64,000 nucleotides of DNA from Paenibacillus sp. NEAU-GSW1 (GCF_009737085.1 NZ_WOVL01000007.1:1-64000), one strand, 5' to 3'. Numbered from the stretch's first letter, positions 26,499-36,541 are shown. The notes: generated by a model from the sequence alone, not told the origin. Translations and numbers: made by a program.

Positions 26499-28006
26499 GG
26501 ACCAACAGGAGCAGCCAATATAATGAAGTTGCTGCATCGCAGACTGCCGCAGGCAATGAGACGGCTGGCGCCAATGCGCGGCTAGCGGACTCGGCTGATG
26601 CTGGCGCTTTGTCCGGAGCGGCAACAGGGTCTTCTGTCATTCAAAAAGGAAGCTTGCGGAAGGGCGGCAATGGCGGCATGAATGGCGGTGCAACTGATGC
26701 GGCTATTCACGAGAAGCCTTACCGGACAAGGTGGTTCGCTTGGACGTTTCTGGCGTCCGCATGGTGCGCGAGCTTTGCCGCCATGCTGACGCGGGGAGGC
26801 GAGGTCGAAGCGTTTCTTGTTGCTTTGCTGAGCTGCGTGATTGCGATCAGCGCAATCGGTCCTTATGCAGCGGTCGCAGGGCTGTCTGTTGAACGCTCGC
26901 TTTCAGCCACGCAAGTTAGGGACGGAGACAGCGCAATGATCAGAGTGACTGTACGGCGCTCTGCGGCAATGCCATTCAGCTGGATTGCGGTCCGCGACGG
27001 ACTAATGAATGCCCATGCGAGTTCGGATAAGGAAGCGCGCGTAGCATTCCGATATATTGCTGCTCCGCTCTTCCGCAAACAATTTACGTTTGAATATACG
27101 GTAAATAAGCTTCAACGCGGGGAGCATCGGTTCGACCTCGTTGCCGTGACCGTTGGGGACTGGCTCGGGCTGACGGCGATTACCCGCAAGCTGAGCTGCG
27201 AAGGCGTGCTGCTTGCGCTGCCTGCTCTCCCGGAAACGGTTGAGCTGCGAGGCCGCGATCAGGCTGCGGGCGGCGTTCTGACCGACAGGGGAGCAAGCCA
27301 TGCGAGCATCGCGAGCAAAGAAGGCGAAGCAGCGGATGCATCAGCGGCGAGAATGCCGTTGAACGCCGGTATCGGGCCGGACAACCGCCCGTACCGGGAA
27401 GGCGATTCGCTGCGCCATATCGATTGGCGGGCCGCAGCGAAAGGCCGCGGCCTGTATACGAAGCAGCATGCGGCGGAGAAGCCCGCCGAGCTGGCCATTA
27501 TGGTCGACGCGTCATCCGCTGCTTACAGCGGAGACGGTCGGCTGTTCGACGCCTGCGCGGCTTGGGCAGCGCAGGCGATCGATCAGGCTGCGGCAGCCGG
27601 CGGGAGCGTCCGGCTGCTTGCCGCATCGGGCGCAGAAGCGGCAGAGCCGCTGCTTGAACGGCTGGCGAAGCTGCGGCTTGAGGCCGTCGAGCTTGACAGG
27701 ACGGCGATAAGAAAAGAGCTTGGCGTGATGCGCCACGGCGGGGTCGTTCACGCCTACACGGCGGATTGGCACGACGGAAAAGGCTGGACGCAGCTGGCGG
27801 CATACGCGTCCGATTACGGCTGCCGCTTGGAGCTGCATGTTGTGACCAAGCAGTCCGTATTGACGTACGCGATGCGCGAGCAGCAGCGAATCTTGGAAAG
27901 CAGCGGCATTCGGATGACATGGCTCCCTTTTCCGGAACGAATGAGCGAAAAAACCTATACGGCAATCGCCGGGTCAGAAGGAGGGGGCTCTAATGAACGT
28001 TTTTAA
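26495..28006 (+). CDS. DUF58 domain membrane protein
   Basis: A 503-residue protein. After a hydrophilic low-complexity N-terminus (about 1-75) come two transmembrane helices (about 80-130, WFAWTFLASAWCASFAAML and AFLVALLSCVIAISAIG). The DUF58 signature REGDSLRHIDWRAAAK is at about 310, followed by an alpha/beta VWA-like region (PAELAIMVDASSAAYS). DUF58 proteins always travel with MoxR and often with transglutaminases; they are thought to work in envelope or export functions. Start overlaps moxR (ATGA); end overlaps the next gene by 14 bases. Confidence 0.9.
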   Translation: MRTNRSSQYNEVAASQTAAGNETAGANARLADSADAGALSGAATGSSVIQKGSLRKGGNGGMNGGATDAAIHEKPYRTRWFAWTFLASAWCASFAAMLTRGGEVEAFLVALLSCVIAISAIGPYAAVAGLSVERSLSATQVRDGDSAMIRVTVRRSAAMPFSWIAVRDGLMNAHASSDKEARVAFRYIAAPLFRKQFTFEYTVNKLQRGEHRFDLVAVTVGDWLGLTAITRKLSCEGVLLALPALPETVELRGRDQAAGGVLTDRGASHASIASKEGEAADASAARMPLNAGIGPDNRPYREGDSLRHIDWRAAAKGRGLYTKQHAAEKPAELAIMVDASSAAYSGDGRLFDACAAWAAQAIDQAAAAGGSVRLLAASGAEAAEPLLERLAKLRLEAVELDRTAIRKELGVMRHGGVVHAYTADWHDGKGWTQLAAYASDYGCRLELHVVTKQSVLTYAMREQQRILESSGIRMTWLPFPERMSEKTYTAIAGSEGGGSNERF

Positions 28007-30551
28007 CGGAACGCAGGAGGACGGGCAAGGTCAAGGACATTCGCTCGGCTATCGGCTGCTGACCAGCCTTCTTCTGTTTGGCTTGCTGGCGGAATGGATG
28101 CTGCCGTGGGTGAACGACAGCGACTGGGGAGCGCTTTATCAGCTCGGACCTCTGCTTGTCATTGTAGGCTGCGTGCTTGGAGCAGGATTGTTTCGTCCGG
28201 CGTGGATTGTCTCTTTGCTTTTTAATGCAGGATTATGCTTGCTGAGTTTAATGTGGCTGTTCAAAAGCGGAGACGAGAGCGCGTTGCAATGGCTGGGCCA
28301 TTTTCCGTCGCTGCTGTGGAATGATGTCGTCTTTATGTTTAAATACGGGCTTTGGACGATGTCAGGCGAGCTGCGCACGCTCTTGCTGTTCGCCGGTTGG
28401 GCGATGCTTGCGCCGGCGCTGCAAGCGCTCATGTGGATGCGCCAGCTGTCGCTCGGTTTGGCTGCTGTGACTGCGCTGTATTTGGCGGCTATACATGTCT
28501 GGCTCGGGATGGATGTAACTTCCGGCTTGCTGCGAACGGCGGCGGAAGGACTGCTGCTCGGCGCGATTGTGGCGATGAGCAGAGTGCAGCGGGTATCCGG
28601 CGGCGTTCGGGAGCGCGCGGGCAACGGCGCAGGCTGGCTTGCGGCGTCAATGTTTGCGGTTGCGGTCTGTATTGGCGCTGGAATGCTGCTGTCAGAAGAC
28701 AAGCCTGCTGTCGACGAACCGGCGGCATGGACGGCATCGCTTGCCGATCGGCTGGAGCAATCGATTATTTCGCTTGCCGGCGGCAGCGAGGCGGTGCTTC
28801 AGCCGGAAGGCGGAGGACGAATCAGCGCGGGAGCCGTGACGGGCTACGGCTTTGATGACAGTGAGCTGGGGGCGGCGCTTTCGCAGGATGATTCGGTCAT
28901 TTTTACCGGCTTTTCCCCTGTTCAGTCTTACTGGCGCGGCGAAGCGAAGAGCAGCTATGACGGGCGAGGCTGGAGCGATGCCTGGAGCAAAAAAACGCTG
29001 CTTCAAGTAGACGGCGATTCGGAGGCTGTCCAATCGAGGCCGGAGTCGGAAGGAGTGTCCGACGCCGCGGCAGGCGTGTCTATCGTCCAGACCGTAATTA
29101 TGAAACAGCCCTCGCAAGGGCTGCCGTTGTTTGCAGCGGGGCCATCCGGGCATGTGATCAATCTGGTCGCTTCCGACCCGAGACGAACGCTGAATACTTA
29201 TGTTCGAAATGAAGCAAACGGAACGCTGCTTGCTTCTTCTTCAGTAGCGAAAGTGACGCAGTATACGGTGCAAAGCGTTCTTCCGGTTATTGACGAGACG
29301 AAGCTGGAGACTGGCGGCGGCCTTTCGGCGGCGGAAGAGAACGCTCCTCTATGGGAAGGCGCAAGCGAAGAAGGGCTAAGCGAATATTTGCAGCTGCCGG
29401 AGTCGCTGCCTTCTCGCGTGACTGCGCTCGCATCGGAAATTGCCGGCGGCGGCGTAACGAGCCGGTTGGAGCAGGTTAAAGCGATTGAACGCTATTTGGA
29501 GTCCAATTACCTCTATTCGCTGGATAGCAAAATACCTCCGGCAGGAGCAGATTTGGCCGATTATTTCTTATTCGAGCAAAAAAGCGGCTATTGCGTCCAT
29601 TTTTCGACGGCAATGGTTGTGCTGCTGCGCTCGCAAGGCATTCCCGCCCGTTGGGTGAAGGGGTTCACTTCCGGGACGCCGACGGATGCGGAAAGCAGCG
29701 TCGCCGCTTCCATCGCGGCTTCGAGCGGCAGTAACTTGACGGCTTATGAAGTACGCGCGAAGGATGCGCATGCGTGGGTTGAAGTGTATTTCCCGGGCAC
29801 GGGATGGGTGCCGTTTGATCCGACGCCGGGTTTTAGCGGCACGGAGAGCGGACAGCCGTCTGCAACAGCTGGCGTGCTCAACGGAGAAGGCGGCTTTAAC
29901 GGTTCGAACGGGGGCGGCGGTTTGAAGGCGAATGGAGCAGCAGTTAACTCGGCTAGCGATAAAACAGCAGGAACGGTTTCGTTGGCGGAGCGCTCGAATG
30001 CGCTGCTTGCGGATATATCCTCGGGCGCAGCCGCTTTGACGGCAACGGCTGGGGACGCGGTTAGCGCTATTGGCGATGCGACGCCGGCCGCGCAGGCGGG
30101 GCTTGCAGCTGCCGCGCTCGCGGTCGCCGCCGCTGCCGTTGCGGCATTGCAGCGCCGCAGGCTGCAGCTTGCGCTGGCGTTGCGCCGTTACCGCGCCGCG
30201 TATGCCGCGCTTCGCGCAGCCGGCGGCGATGCCGGGCCGGCGCCGCTTGAAGGCGGCCGCGCCAGCGGCATTGCAGCGGCTCGCGCGAAGGCGCAGCAGC
30301 GGTTCGCGGCGGTATCCGCCGCGACGTGGTCGCTGCTGCAGCGGCGCATCAGCGCGCGGCCGCCGCATCAAACCGCGCGCGAGTACGCCGCGGCGCGGAC
30401 GGCCATGCTGCCGCGGGTGCACGCGGCAGCGCTGGAGCGCTTCATCGCATGGGACGATGAAGCGAGGTTCGGGCAGCGGGCCGATTGGCTCGCCCCGCCG
30501 CCCGAACAGCTTGCGGAAGCGGTCAAGTCGCTTCGCTCCCGCAGCAAATGA
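27993..30551 (+). CDS. Membrane transglutaminase-like protein (TgpA family)
   Basis: An 852-residue protein with five or six N-terminal helices (about 20-235), an extracytoplasmic region, and a transglutaminase core (about 450-615). The triad is visible: Cys in KSGYCVHFSTAMVVLLRSQG, His in KDAHAWVEVYFPG, Asp in WVPFDPTPGF. A final transmembrane helix (about 700) made almost only of Ala and Val precedes a very Ala/Arg-rich cytosolic tail of about 140 residues, in the place of DUF4129. Related proteins include P. aeruginosa TgpA. Substrate unknown. Third gene of the moxR operon. Confidence 0.9.
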   Translation: MNVFNGTQEDGQGQGHSLGYRLLTSLLLFGLLAEWMLPWVNDSDWGALYQLGPLLVIVGCVLGAGLFRPAWIVSLLFNAGLCLLSLMWLFKSGDESALQWLGHFPSLLWNDVVFMFKYGLWTMSGELRTLLLFAGWAMLAPALQALMWMRQLSLGLAAVTALYLAAIHVWLGMDVTSGLLRTAAEGLLLGAIVAMSRVQRVSGGVRERAGNGAGWLAASMFAVAVCIGAGMLLSEDKPAVDEPAAWTASLADRLEQSIISLAGGSEAVLQPEGGGRISAGAVTGYGFDDSELGAALSQDDSVIFTGFSPVQSYWRGEAKSSYDGRGWSDAWSKKTLLQVDGDSEAVQSRPESEGVSDAAAGVSIVQTVIMKQPSQGLPLFAAGPSGHVINLVASDPRRTLNTYVRNEANGTLLASSSVAKVTQYTVQSVLPVIDETKLETGGGLSAAEENAPLWEGASEEGLSEYLQLPESLPSRVTALASEIAGGGVTSRLEQVKAIERYLESNYLYSLDSKIPPAGADLADYFLFEQKSGYCVHFSTAMVVLLRSQGIPARWVKGFTSGTPTDAESSVAASIAASSGSNLTAYEVRAKDAHAWVEVYFPGTGWVPFDPTPGFSGTESGQPSATAGVLNGEGGFNGSNGGGGLKANGAAVNSASDKTAGTVSLAERSNALLADISSGAAALTATAGDAVSAIGDATPAAQAGLAAAALAVAAAAVAALQRRRLQLALALRRYRAAYAALRAAGGDAGPAPLEGGRASGIAAARAKAQQRFAAVSAATWSLLQRRISARPPHQTAREYAAARTAMLPRVHAAALERFIAWDDEARFGQRADWLAPPPEQLAEAVKSLRSRSK

Positions 30552-30606
30552 GCGAATAACGGAATACCGCGAGCAGCAGCTCTCGCTCCGGAAGTAAAAA
30601 GCGAAA

Positions 30607-30649
30607 AGGAGCGGCATTCCGAATTTGATATTCGGGGTGCCGCTCCTTC
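30607..30649. terminator. Terminator between the transglutaminase and DUF418 genes
   Basis: GGAGCGGCA.CCGAA pairs with TTCGG.TGCCGCTCC, flanked by A and T runs on the two sides. Confidence 0.75.
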
Positions 30650-30663
30650 GTTCACGCTGTCGC

Positions 30664-31863
30664 TTACATGTTCACGCCGCCGCTTTTCGTTCCGCGCGGC
30701 TTCCATTGCAGAGCGGTCCATGCGCGAAGGATGCGCTCGACCGGACCGATGCGGAACTTGCGCAAATACAATTGGCTCGCAAATGACTGCGCAATATAGA
30801 TAGCTATACCTATTGCGATGCCGCCTATAATGCCGGCCTTGCCGAATAGGCCGAGTCCGTAGCCGTAAAATACGAGCACCGAGGCAATCGTTTGCAGCAA
30901 GTAATTCGACAAAGACAGCTTGCCGACGCTTTCAAAGCGGTTTAGCCAGCCGGACAGCCAGCGAGGGCGATCAGCGAATAGGAGAGCAAAGGCAGACAGG
31001 TAGCCTAGGGCAAGAATGGTTCCGCCCAGAGAGTTAATCGAGCCGCCAAAGCCGAAGTCCGGGAAAATATGCTTGACCGATTTAAGCAGCAAGCCCAGCG
31101 GAATGAGAATAGCGGCGATTTTCATGTAGAGCGCCTTTTCATTCTCAGGCTGGTGAAGCAAACGGTATTTGGCGGCTGCCATGCCGAATAGAAACATTGG
31201 AACGACAAGCAACGGGCCGATAAGCAGCATCACGATATAGTAAAAGCCGTGAAGATCGAGCGGATCTTCCGTTGTTCGATGAGCGATAATTTCGGTGAAA
31301 TTGCCGCTGCCGTAAACATCCACCGTCTGCGTATTGAATTTGTCCATAACCGCGTTGCTCGCGATAGTCTCGTTGAGGGCGCCATAGCTGATTAACGAAG
31401 CGATAATCATGAAGGCGATACCCCAGATGAACAGTGTGCGCGGCTTGGCGTTTATGAATAATAGCATGCCAAAGCCCGCCAGACCGTAAGTCACGAGCAC
31501 GTCGCCTTCCCATAGGAAAATATAATGAGCCAGCCCTAGAACAACAAGAAACACAAAACGCCGCGCCAAGTGCGCTGCCGGATGTCCGGGTCTGCCGCTT
31601 AGCTCGATGTTTTCTTTCATTTTGATGATGCCGAAACCGAATAAAAACGCGAAAATCGGCATAAAGCTCGTTTCGACAACGATTTTTAGCGCGGTAAGGG
31701 CGATTGAATCGGCTGCGGACAGGTTGAAAAAGCTTAAATCCTGCATCCCCCACATCCCGTACTGAAAGCAAAGCATATTAGCCAGCAAAATACCGAGCAA
31801 GCTCAAGCCTCTTATGCCGTCAACGTTCCTTAATCTTAAAGACGGTTGGTTCATCTTTTTCAC
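30664..31863 (-). CDS. DUF418 family membrane protein
   Basis: A 399-residue polytopic membrane protein (about ten helices). The N-terminus LRNVDGIRGLSLLGILLANM and the C-terminal DUF418 region (LSNYLLQTIASVLVFYGYGLGLFG, GPVERILRAWT) match the YeiB/DUF418 group, which resembles membrane acyltransferases. Function unproven. The ATG has AGGTG upstream and lies divergent from guaA. No operon partner. Confidence 0.85.
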   Translation of the reverse strand: MKKMNQPSLRLRNVDGIRGLSLLGILLANMLCFQYGMWGMQDLSFFNLSAADSIALTALKIVVETSFMPIFAFLFGFGIIKMKENIELSGRPGHPAAHLARRFVFLVVLGLAHYIFLWEGDVLVTYGLAGFGMLLFINAKPRTLFIWGIAFMIIASLISYGALNETIASNAVMDKFNTQTVDVYGSGNFTEIIAHRTTEDPLDLHGFYYIVMLLIGPLLVVPMFLFGMAAAKYRLLHQPENEKALYMKIAAILIPLGLLLKSVKHIFPDFGFGGSINSLGGTILALGYLSAFALLFADRPRWLSGWLNRFESVGKLSLSNYLLQTIASVLVFYGYGLGLFGKAGIIGGIAIGIAIYIAQSFASQLYLRKFRIGPVERILRAWTALQWKPRGTKSGGVNM

Positions 31864-31958
31864 CTCGACAGTTGAGTACGCCGCCGCTCTGCAAAAGTTT
31901 CAATTCATTTAAATAAAACGCTGCCATAGCAAATGTTGTCGGAACCTGTCTCTTCGCC

Positions 31959-31988
31959 TTGACTCTCTAGAAGCGGTATAGATATAAT
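31959..31988 (+). promoter_or_regulatory. Sigma-A promoter of guaA
   Basis: TTGACT (31959-31964), an 18-base spacer, TATAAT (31983-31988). No purine riboswitch or PurBox pair was seen here, unlike the purE and permease genes. Confidence 0.7.
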
Positions 31989-32016
31989 TACTACATTAAT
32001 TGAGGGAGGCTCGGTA

Positions 32017-33555
32017 ATGAACAAGCCAAATGAAATCATCGTTGTTCTCGACTTCGGGGGACAATACAACCAGTTGATCGCACGCCGCATTCGTGATTTG
32101 GGCGTATACAGCGAACTGCTGCCATTTAATACGTCGGTGGAGCGGATCCGGGAAATTCAGCCGAAAGGCATCGTATTCTCGGGAGGACCGGCTAGCGTTT
32201 ATGAGGAAAAATCGCCGCTGGTTGATCCAGCGATTTATGATCTCGGCATTCCAATTTTCGGCATTTGCTACGGCATGCAGCTGATGTCGCATCAGCTGAA
32301 CGGTAAAGTAGAACGCGCCGGCAAGCGCGAGTACGGCAAGGCTGAAGTTGATTTTATAGCTGAAAGCCATCTGATCAAAGATCTGGAGCAGCGCCAAACG
32401 GTATGGATGAGCCATGGCGACCACGTCGTTGAGCTGCCGCAAGGCTTCAAAGTAGATGCGAGCACCGAACATGCGCCAATCGCGGCGATGAGCAACACGG
32501 ACCGTAAATTCTACGCGGTGCAATTCCATCCGGAAGTGCGCCACTCGGAAAAAGGCAATGAAATGATCAGCAACTTCCTGTTCAACATTTGCGGATGCGA
32601 AGGCAATTGGACGATGGAATCGTTCATCGAGGATCAAATTCGTGACATTCGTGAGCAAGTCGGCGACAAAAAAGTGCTTTGCGCGCTTTCCGGCGGCGTT
32701 GATTCTTCCGTTGTTGCCATGCTGATTCATAAAGCGATCGGCGATCAGCTTACTTGTATGTTCATCGACCACGGCTTGCTGCGCAAAGGCGAAGCGGAAG
32801 GCGTAATGGAAACGTTCGTCGGCAAGTTCGACATGAAGGTTGTTAAAATCGACGCTCGCGAGCGTTTTATGTCCAAGCTTGCAGGCGTGGACGATCCAGA
32901 GCAAAAACGTAAAATTATCGGCAACGAATTTATTTACGTTTTCCAAGAAGAATCGGCTAAATTTGATGACTTCGAATTCCTTGCGCAAGGCACGCTCTAT
33001 ACCGATATCGTAGAAAGCGGCACGGCTACGGCGCAAACGATCAAGTCTCACCATAACGTTGGCGGCCTGCCTGAGGACATCAAGTTCAAGCTTGTCGAGC
33101 CGCTCAAAACGTTGTTCAAAGACGAAGTTCGCAAAGTCGGCGAAGAGTGCGGTCTTCCTGCTGAAATCGTATGGCGTCAGCCGTTCCCAGGCCCGGGTCT
33201 TGCGATCCGCGTGCTTGGCGAAGTAACGGAAGAGAAGCTGACGATCGTGCGCGAATCCGATGCGATCCTTCGCGATGAGATCGCTAAAGCTGGTCTTGAC
33301 CGTGAAATTTGGCAGTACTTCACTGCTCTGCCGAACATGAAGAGCGTTGGCGTTATGGGTGACGCTCGTACGTATTCATACACAGTCGGAATCCGCGCCG
33401 TAACGTCCATCGACGGCATGACAGCGGACTGGGCGCGTATCCCTTGGGACGTGCTTGAGAAAATTTCCGTGCGTATCGTTAACGAGGTGGACAACGTCAA
33501 CCGTATCGTCTACGACGTAACGTCGAAGCCGCCGGCTACGATCGAGTGGGAATAG
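32017..33555 (+). CDS. guaA: GMP synthase (glutamine-hydrolysing)
   Basis: Converts XMP to GMP with glutamine and ATP. The 512 residues contain the class I glutaminase domain (about 5-200) with the nucleophile cysteine in [12 protein letters not shown] and His/Glu in QFHPEV, then the ATP pyrophosphatase with the P-loop [11 protein letters not shown] and the C-terminal dimerisation domain ending IEWE. The RBS is GGGAGG. Codon use is biased toward highly expressed codons. Monocistronic, with a strong terminator. Confidence 0.98.
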   Translation: MNKPNEIIVVLDFGGQYNQLIARRIRDLGVYSELLPFNTSVERIREIQPKGIVFSGGPASVYEEKSPLVDPAIYDLGIPIFGICYGMQLMSHQLNGKVERAGKREYGKAEVDFIAESHLIKDLEQRQTVWMSHGDHVVELPQGFKVDASTEHAPIAAMSNTDRKFYAVQFHPEVRHSEKGNEMISNFLFNICGCEGNWTMESFIEDQIRDIREQVGDKKVLCALSGGVDSSVVAMLIHKAIGDQLTCMFIDHGLLRKGEAEGVMETFVGKFDMKVVKIDARERFMSKLAGVDDPEQKRKIIGNEFIYVFQEESAKFDDFEFLAQGTLYTDIVESGTATAQTIKSHHNVGGLPEDIKFKLVEPLKTLFKDEVRKVGEECGLPAEIVWRQPFPGPGLAIRVLGEVTEEKLTIVRESDAILRDEIAKAGLDREIWQYFTALPNMKSVGVMGDARTYSYTVGIRAVTSIDGMTADWARIPWDVLEKISVRIVNEVDNVNRIVYDVTSKPPATIEWE

Positions 33556-33585
33556 GCTGTATCTGCAACCTTTGCGTATAAAAAT

Positions 33586-33636
33586 AGAACTCCCTTTTAT
33601 TTGCGTTAATTCGCGAATAGAAGGGAGTTTTTTTAT
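33586..33636 (+). terminator. guaA terminator
   Basis: AGAACTCCCTTTTATT pairs with AATAGAAGGGAGTT and is followed by TTTTTT. Confidence 0.85.
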
Positions 33637-33766
33637 AGGGAATGAATGGACGTCTTCTGCGAAATAGGTAAAACTTGGTATTTGAGAAGATAGTCCTATT
33701 TATTGCGATCTAGTACTGGTCGATGAAATAAATGTTTAATTATGCCTTAATTTCAAGGAGGCATAT

Positions 33767-34153
33767 ATGAAGTACCAAACGCAAATCAATTCAGACATGA
33801 TTTTAAAGCTTGTACCTGGCTTTGGAGGAAAGCTTGCTAGCCAAAGCTGACGGTCAAACGCCATGCCTTAAGCGGAACGCCGATCGTAAACTTCGATGGA
33901 CGGGACATTGAAATCGCCAAAAAACTATAGGGCTATGAAAAGTTTTTTAGCCTCCTTCCGCTGCTGTTGATCTTTGCAGGCGGCGCAATTGGAGGCGTCA
34001 TTGGTGCGCTCGGACTAGCGCTCAATATTAACGTTTTTCGTTCCAAGCTTCCTACAGCCGCTAAAATTCCGCTTTCCCTCGCAACATCAGCGGCAGCCGT
34101 ATCTGCTAGTTGGAGGTACGATCTACGCCTTGCTTTTCTCCCATTCACAGTAA
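33767..34153 (+). pseudogene. Decayed small membrane-protein gene
   Basis: A good start (CAAGGAGGCATATATG) opens MKYQTQINSDMILKLVPGF, which stops at 33848. The homologous sequence continues in another frame (VKRHALSGTPIVNFDGRDIE), meets a TAG at about 33927, resumes with a glycine-rich membrane segment (LLIFAGGAIGGVIGALGLAL, NVFRSKLPTAAKIPLSL), then shifts frame near 34110 to LVGGTIYALLFSHSQ and stops at 34151. Two frameshifts and one stop indicate a pseudogene. The intact parent would be about 130 residues with two or three helices; family not recognised. Confidence 0.65.
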
Positions 34154-34165
34154 TCAAATATAAGC

Positions 34166-34200
34166 GAAGCTGGCCGAGGACATCCTCGTCCGGCTTTTTA
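34166..34200 (+). terminator. Terminator after the decayed gene
   Basis: AAGCTGGCCGAGGA pairs with TCGTCCGGCTT, followed by TTTT. Confidence 0.65.
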
Positions 34201-34254
34201 TTTATACTCATACGGCCTGAGGGGACGGGGGGCGTAACCCAGCTGCAGTCCTAG

Positions 34255-34470
34255 ACCGGTCGATAGCGAACCCGCTTCGCCGTATAAGGAATGCAAGTTC
34301 GTTAATTCGAGCTGTGAGGGTAGGATTACGAGCAAGAACGAAAGGTTTTTCGCTAATAGCGAATTTAAGTTCATGGATAGCGAAACCCGTTTCGCTACTT
34401 GCCGCAGGGTCAAATAAATCGAGCAAAACAACGAAAATACGTTCGTAAACTAGCGAATGAGGTTCGTAAA
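34255..34470. repeat. Second cluster of TAGCGAA / TTCGCTA motifs
   Basis: Dense copies of AGCGAA, TTCGCT and GTTCGTTAA as at 17042-17215, including the exact 18-base match at 34365-34382. This fills the gap before the AraC gene; nothing coding is evident in it. Confidence 0.6.
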
Positions 34471-34606
34471 ACTTGATGGATTGCTGCACCATATGCACGT
34501 TCAGTGTATAACTCGCCTTTTCTCACGCGATCACTCGCATCATAGATGCAAGCTTGGTATACTCGAAATACGATACGAGTGTGCATGCTATACAGGAGGG
34601 GATGGA

Positions 34607-35473
34607 ATGAAAGCAAATCCGTCCATCAGTCGAGATCACATAGAGCTTCCGCACGGGTTTCCGATTATCATTTCACAGACAGAGGGAGTCAGCCTTCCGT
34701 TTCAGCGTCTGCATTGGCATACGGCGCTAGAGATCAACTATATTGTAAAAGGCAGCGGCTATTACTTGATCAACGGCAATCGCATCGAGTTTCAACAGGG
34801 CGATATTCTGCTCATCAACTCGAATGATTTGCATCGCGCATTTGAGAACGAAGGGCTGGTCATGCAAGTCGTCATGTTTGATCCGTCGTTCCTCGCGCTG
34901 GAGCAGCGGTACGATACAGAGCTGCTTAATCCGTTTCGTGAAATGGGCAGCCGTTTTGATAATGTGCTGGACCCGAACCACATGATGGCGCGCCGTTTAG
35001 GCGAACAATTAATGGAGATGCAGACCGAGTACAAAAGCAAGCAGCCGCATTATGAAGCGATTATCCGTTCGGAGCTTGTCCGATTTTTGGCTCTCGTTAA
35101 TCGCCATTTCGCCAGAGCGGGAGGCCGTGCTACAAGCCAGTCGCGAGGGATGGAGACGATTCGCGAAGCGCTTCGCCGCATGGATGACGATGTCGCTCAT
35201 CCGTGGACGCTGCGCGAGCTGGCCGAGATTGCGCATTTAAGCCCATCCCGATTCAGCGCGTTATTCGTACAAACGGTCGGCACGTCGCCGATGGACTATT
35301 TGATCCAGCTTCGGCTCTCTCATGCGGTAGACTTGATTGAAACTACCGATCAGAAAATGATTGAAATTGCGTCCGAATGCGGTTTTCGCAACTTGTCCAA
35401 CTTCAATAGGCTGTTTAAACAGCATGTTGGAAAGCTGCCTACCGAGCTTCGCGCATCAAAAAGAAGACAGTAA
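34607..35473 (+). CDS. AraC family transcriptional regulator
   Basis: A 288-residue regulator with an N-terminal cupin sensor domain (about 25-150; LHWHTALEINYIVKGSGYYLINGNRIEFQQGDILLINSNDLH) and two C-terminal helix-turn-helix motifs (WTLRELAEIAHLSPSRFSALF and MIEIASECGFRNLSNFNRLF). The ATG has CAGGAGGGG upstream; the open frame extends 150 bases further 5' but without signals. It precedes the sugar kinase and GH4 glycosidase genes, so it probably controls them in response to a sugar. Confidence 0.9.
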   Translation: MKANPSISRDHIELPHGFPIIISQTEGVSLPFQRLHWHTALEINYIVKGSGYYLINGNRIEFQQGDILLINSNDLHRAFENEGLVMQVVMFDPSFLALEQRYDTELLNPFREMGSRFDNVLDPNHMMARRLGEQLMEMQTEYKSKQPHYEAIIRSELVRFLALVNRHFARAGGRATSQSRGMETIREALRRMDDDVAHPWTLRELAEIAHLSPSRFSALFVQTVGTSPMDYLIQLRLSHAVDLIETTDQKMIEIASECGFRNLSNFNRLFKQHVGKLPTELRASKRRQ

Positions 35474-35484
35474 GATAGTATTAG

Positions 35485-35525
35485 AACATCGTTCTTTATC
35501 ATTAGAGGAACGATGTTTTTTTATT
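35485..35525 (+). terminator. Terminator of the AraC gene
   Basis: AACATCGTTC pairs with GAACGATGTT and is followed by TTTTTT. The kinase operon must therefore have its own promoter or readthrough. Confidence 0.8.
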
Positions 35526-35569
35526 TAGAATAGAGCTATGAACAATGGAGTGAATTTGAACAATATGAG

Positions 35570-36541
35570 GTGGTCCCCATTCTTTTTCTCGGAATAGATG
35601 CCGGAGGCAGCAAGACACACGCATTGCTGACGGATGAGACTGGACGCGTGCTCGGACGCGGATACGGCGGCAACGGCAATCATCAGACAGCCTTTGCCGA
35701 AGCGAAGACGAATATCGACAACGCATGCTCCGAAGCGCTTCAATTGGCCAGTGCGTCGAAGGAGGACATTGCGTTTGCCTACTTCGGGTTGGCGGGAGCG
35801 GATCGCGAGCCTGACTACAACATTTTGCGCCCGATGATTGCTTCGCTAAGTTTTGAGCGATATGCGATTGCTTGCGACACGATGATCGGGATGCGGGCAG
35901 GCACGAAGCGCGCGCATGGCGCAGTCATTATAAGCGGGACCGGTTTTAATGCCGCAGCCCGAAACGCCGCAGGTGAGGAGCTTCAGTACGGCGGCTTCGG
36001 CTATTTGTTCGGAGACGGCCAAGGCTCTGGGACCGATCTGGCCATTCAAGCGTTCCGAACGTCGATCAGGAGCTGGGAAGGCCGCGAGGCGCCGAGCCTG
36101 CTGATGGAGCTTGTGCCAAAGCAGCTTGGCTATAGCTCGCTGCAGCAGATGTACGACGATATGCTGGATAACGGCAAAACGCCATCCTACGAGCTTGCCA
36201 AAACGATGTTCGAGGCGGCGGCTCAAGGCGACAAGGTTGCGATTCGCCTTCTTGAAGATGCGGGACGCGAGCATGGCAATGCGGTAAATGCGCTGATCAA
36301 ACGGCTTCATATGCAAGAAGAAATGTTTGATGTCGTGTTGGCGGGAAGCGTCATGTCGCGAGGCGCCTCGCCGCACATGGTCGACGCGATCAAAACGGCG
36401 GTAGCTGAGGTTGCGCCGAGAGCAAGCGTCGTGAAGCTGTCCGTCGATCCGGTAATAGGCGCTGTTATGAGCGCGATGGATCAAGCCGGCATTACGATCG
36501 ATGCAAGCGTTGATGCAACGCTTCGGAAAATTATTTTATAA
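35570..36541 (+). CDS. BadF/BadG-family N-acetylglucosamine kinase-like protein
   Basis: A 323-residue ASKHA-fold kinase of the BadF/BadG/BcrA/BcrD family. Phosphate-1 motif LGIDAGGSKTHALL is at the N-terminus; phosphate-2 and adenosine motifs are GAVIISGTGFNAAAR and VVLAGSVMSRG. Characterised relatives phosphorylate N-acetylglucosamine. The start is uncertain: GTG at 35570 is the first in-frame option but the AGGTGG site overlaps it; an ATT at 35580 has better spacing. A GH4 glycosidase follows 18 bases later, which fits a pathway for imported amino sugar or beta-glucosides. Confidence 0.82.
   Translation: MVPILFLGIDAGGSKTHALLTDETGRVLGRGYGGNGNHQTAFAEAKTNIDNACSEALQLASASKEDIAFAYFGLAGADREPDYNILRPMIASLSFERYAIACDTMIGMRAGTKRAHGAVIISGTGFNAAARNAAGEELQYGGFGYLFGDGQGSGTDLAIQAFRTSIRSWEGREAPSLLMELVPKQLGYSSLQQMYDDMLDNGKTPSYELAKTMFEAAAQGDKVAIRLLEDAGREHGNAVNALIKRLHMQEEMFDVVLAGSVMSRGASPHMVDAIKTAVAEVAPRASVVKLSVDPVIGAVMSAMDQAGITIDASVDATLRKIIL

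Noticed and set aside
29568-30617. 349-residue frame opposite the transglutaminase tail
   Set aside because: Arg/Cys-rich shadow made open by high GC; no start signals.
31870-32016. Purine riboswitch upstream of guaA
   Set aside because: No P1-P2-P3 core or TCTACC junction; only a plain sigma-A promoter.
31996-33054. 352-residue frame opposite guaA
   Set aside because: Antisense to a highly conserved, codon-biased gene.
35570-35582. ATT as certain start of the BadF-type kinase
   Set aside because: Spacing to AGGTGG is good, but ATT starts are very rare; kept only as an alternative to GTG.
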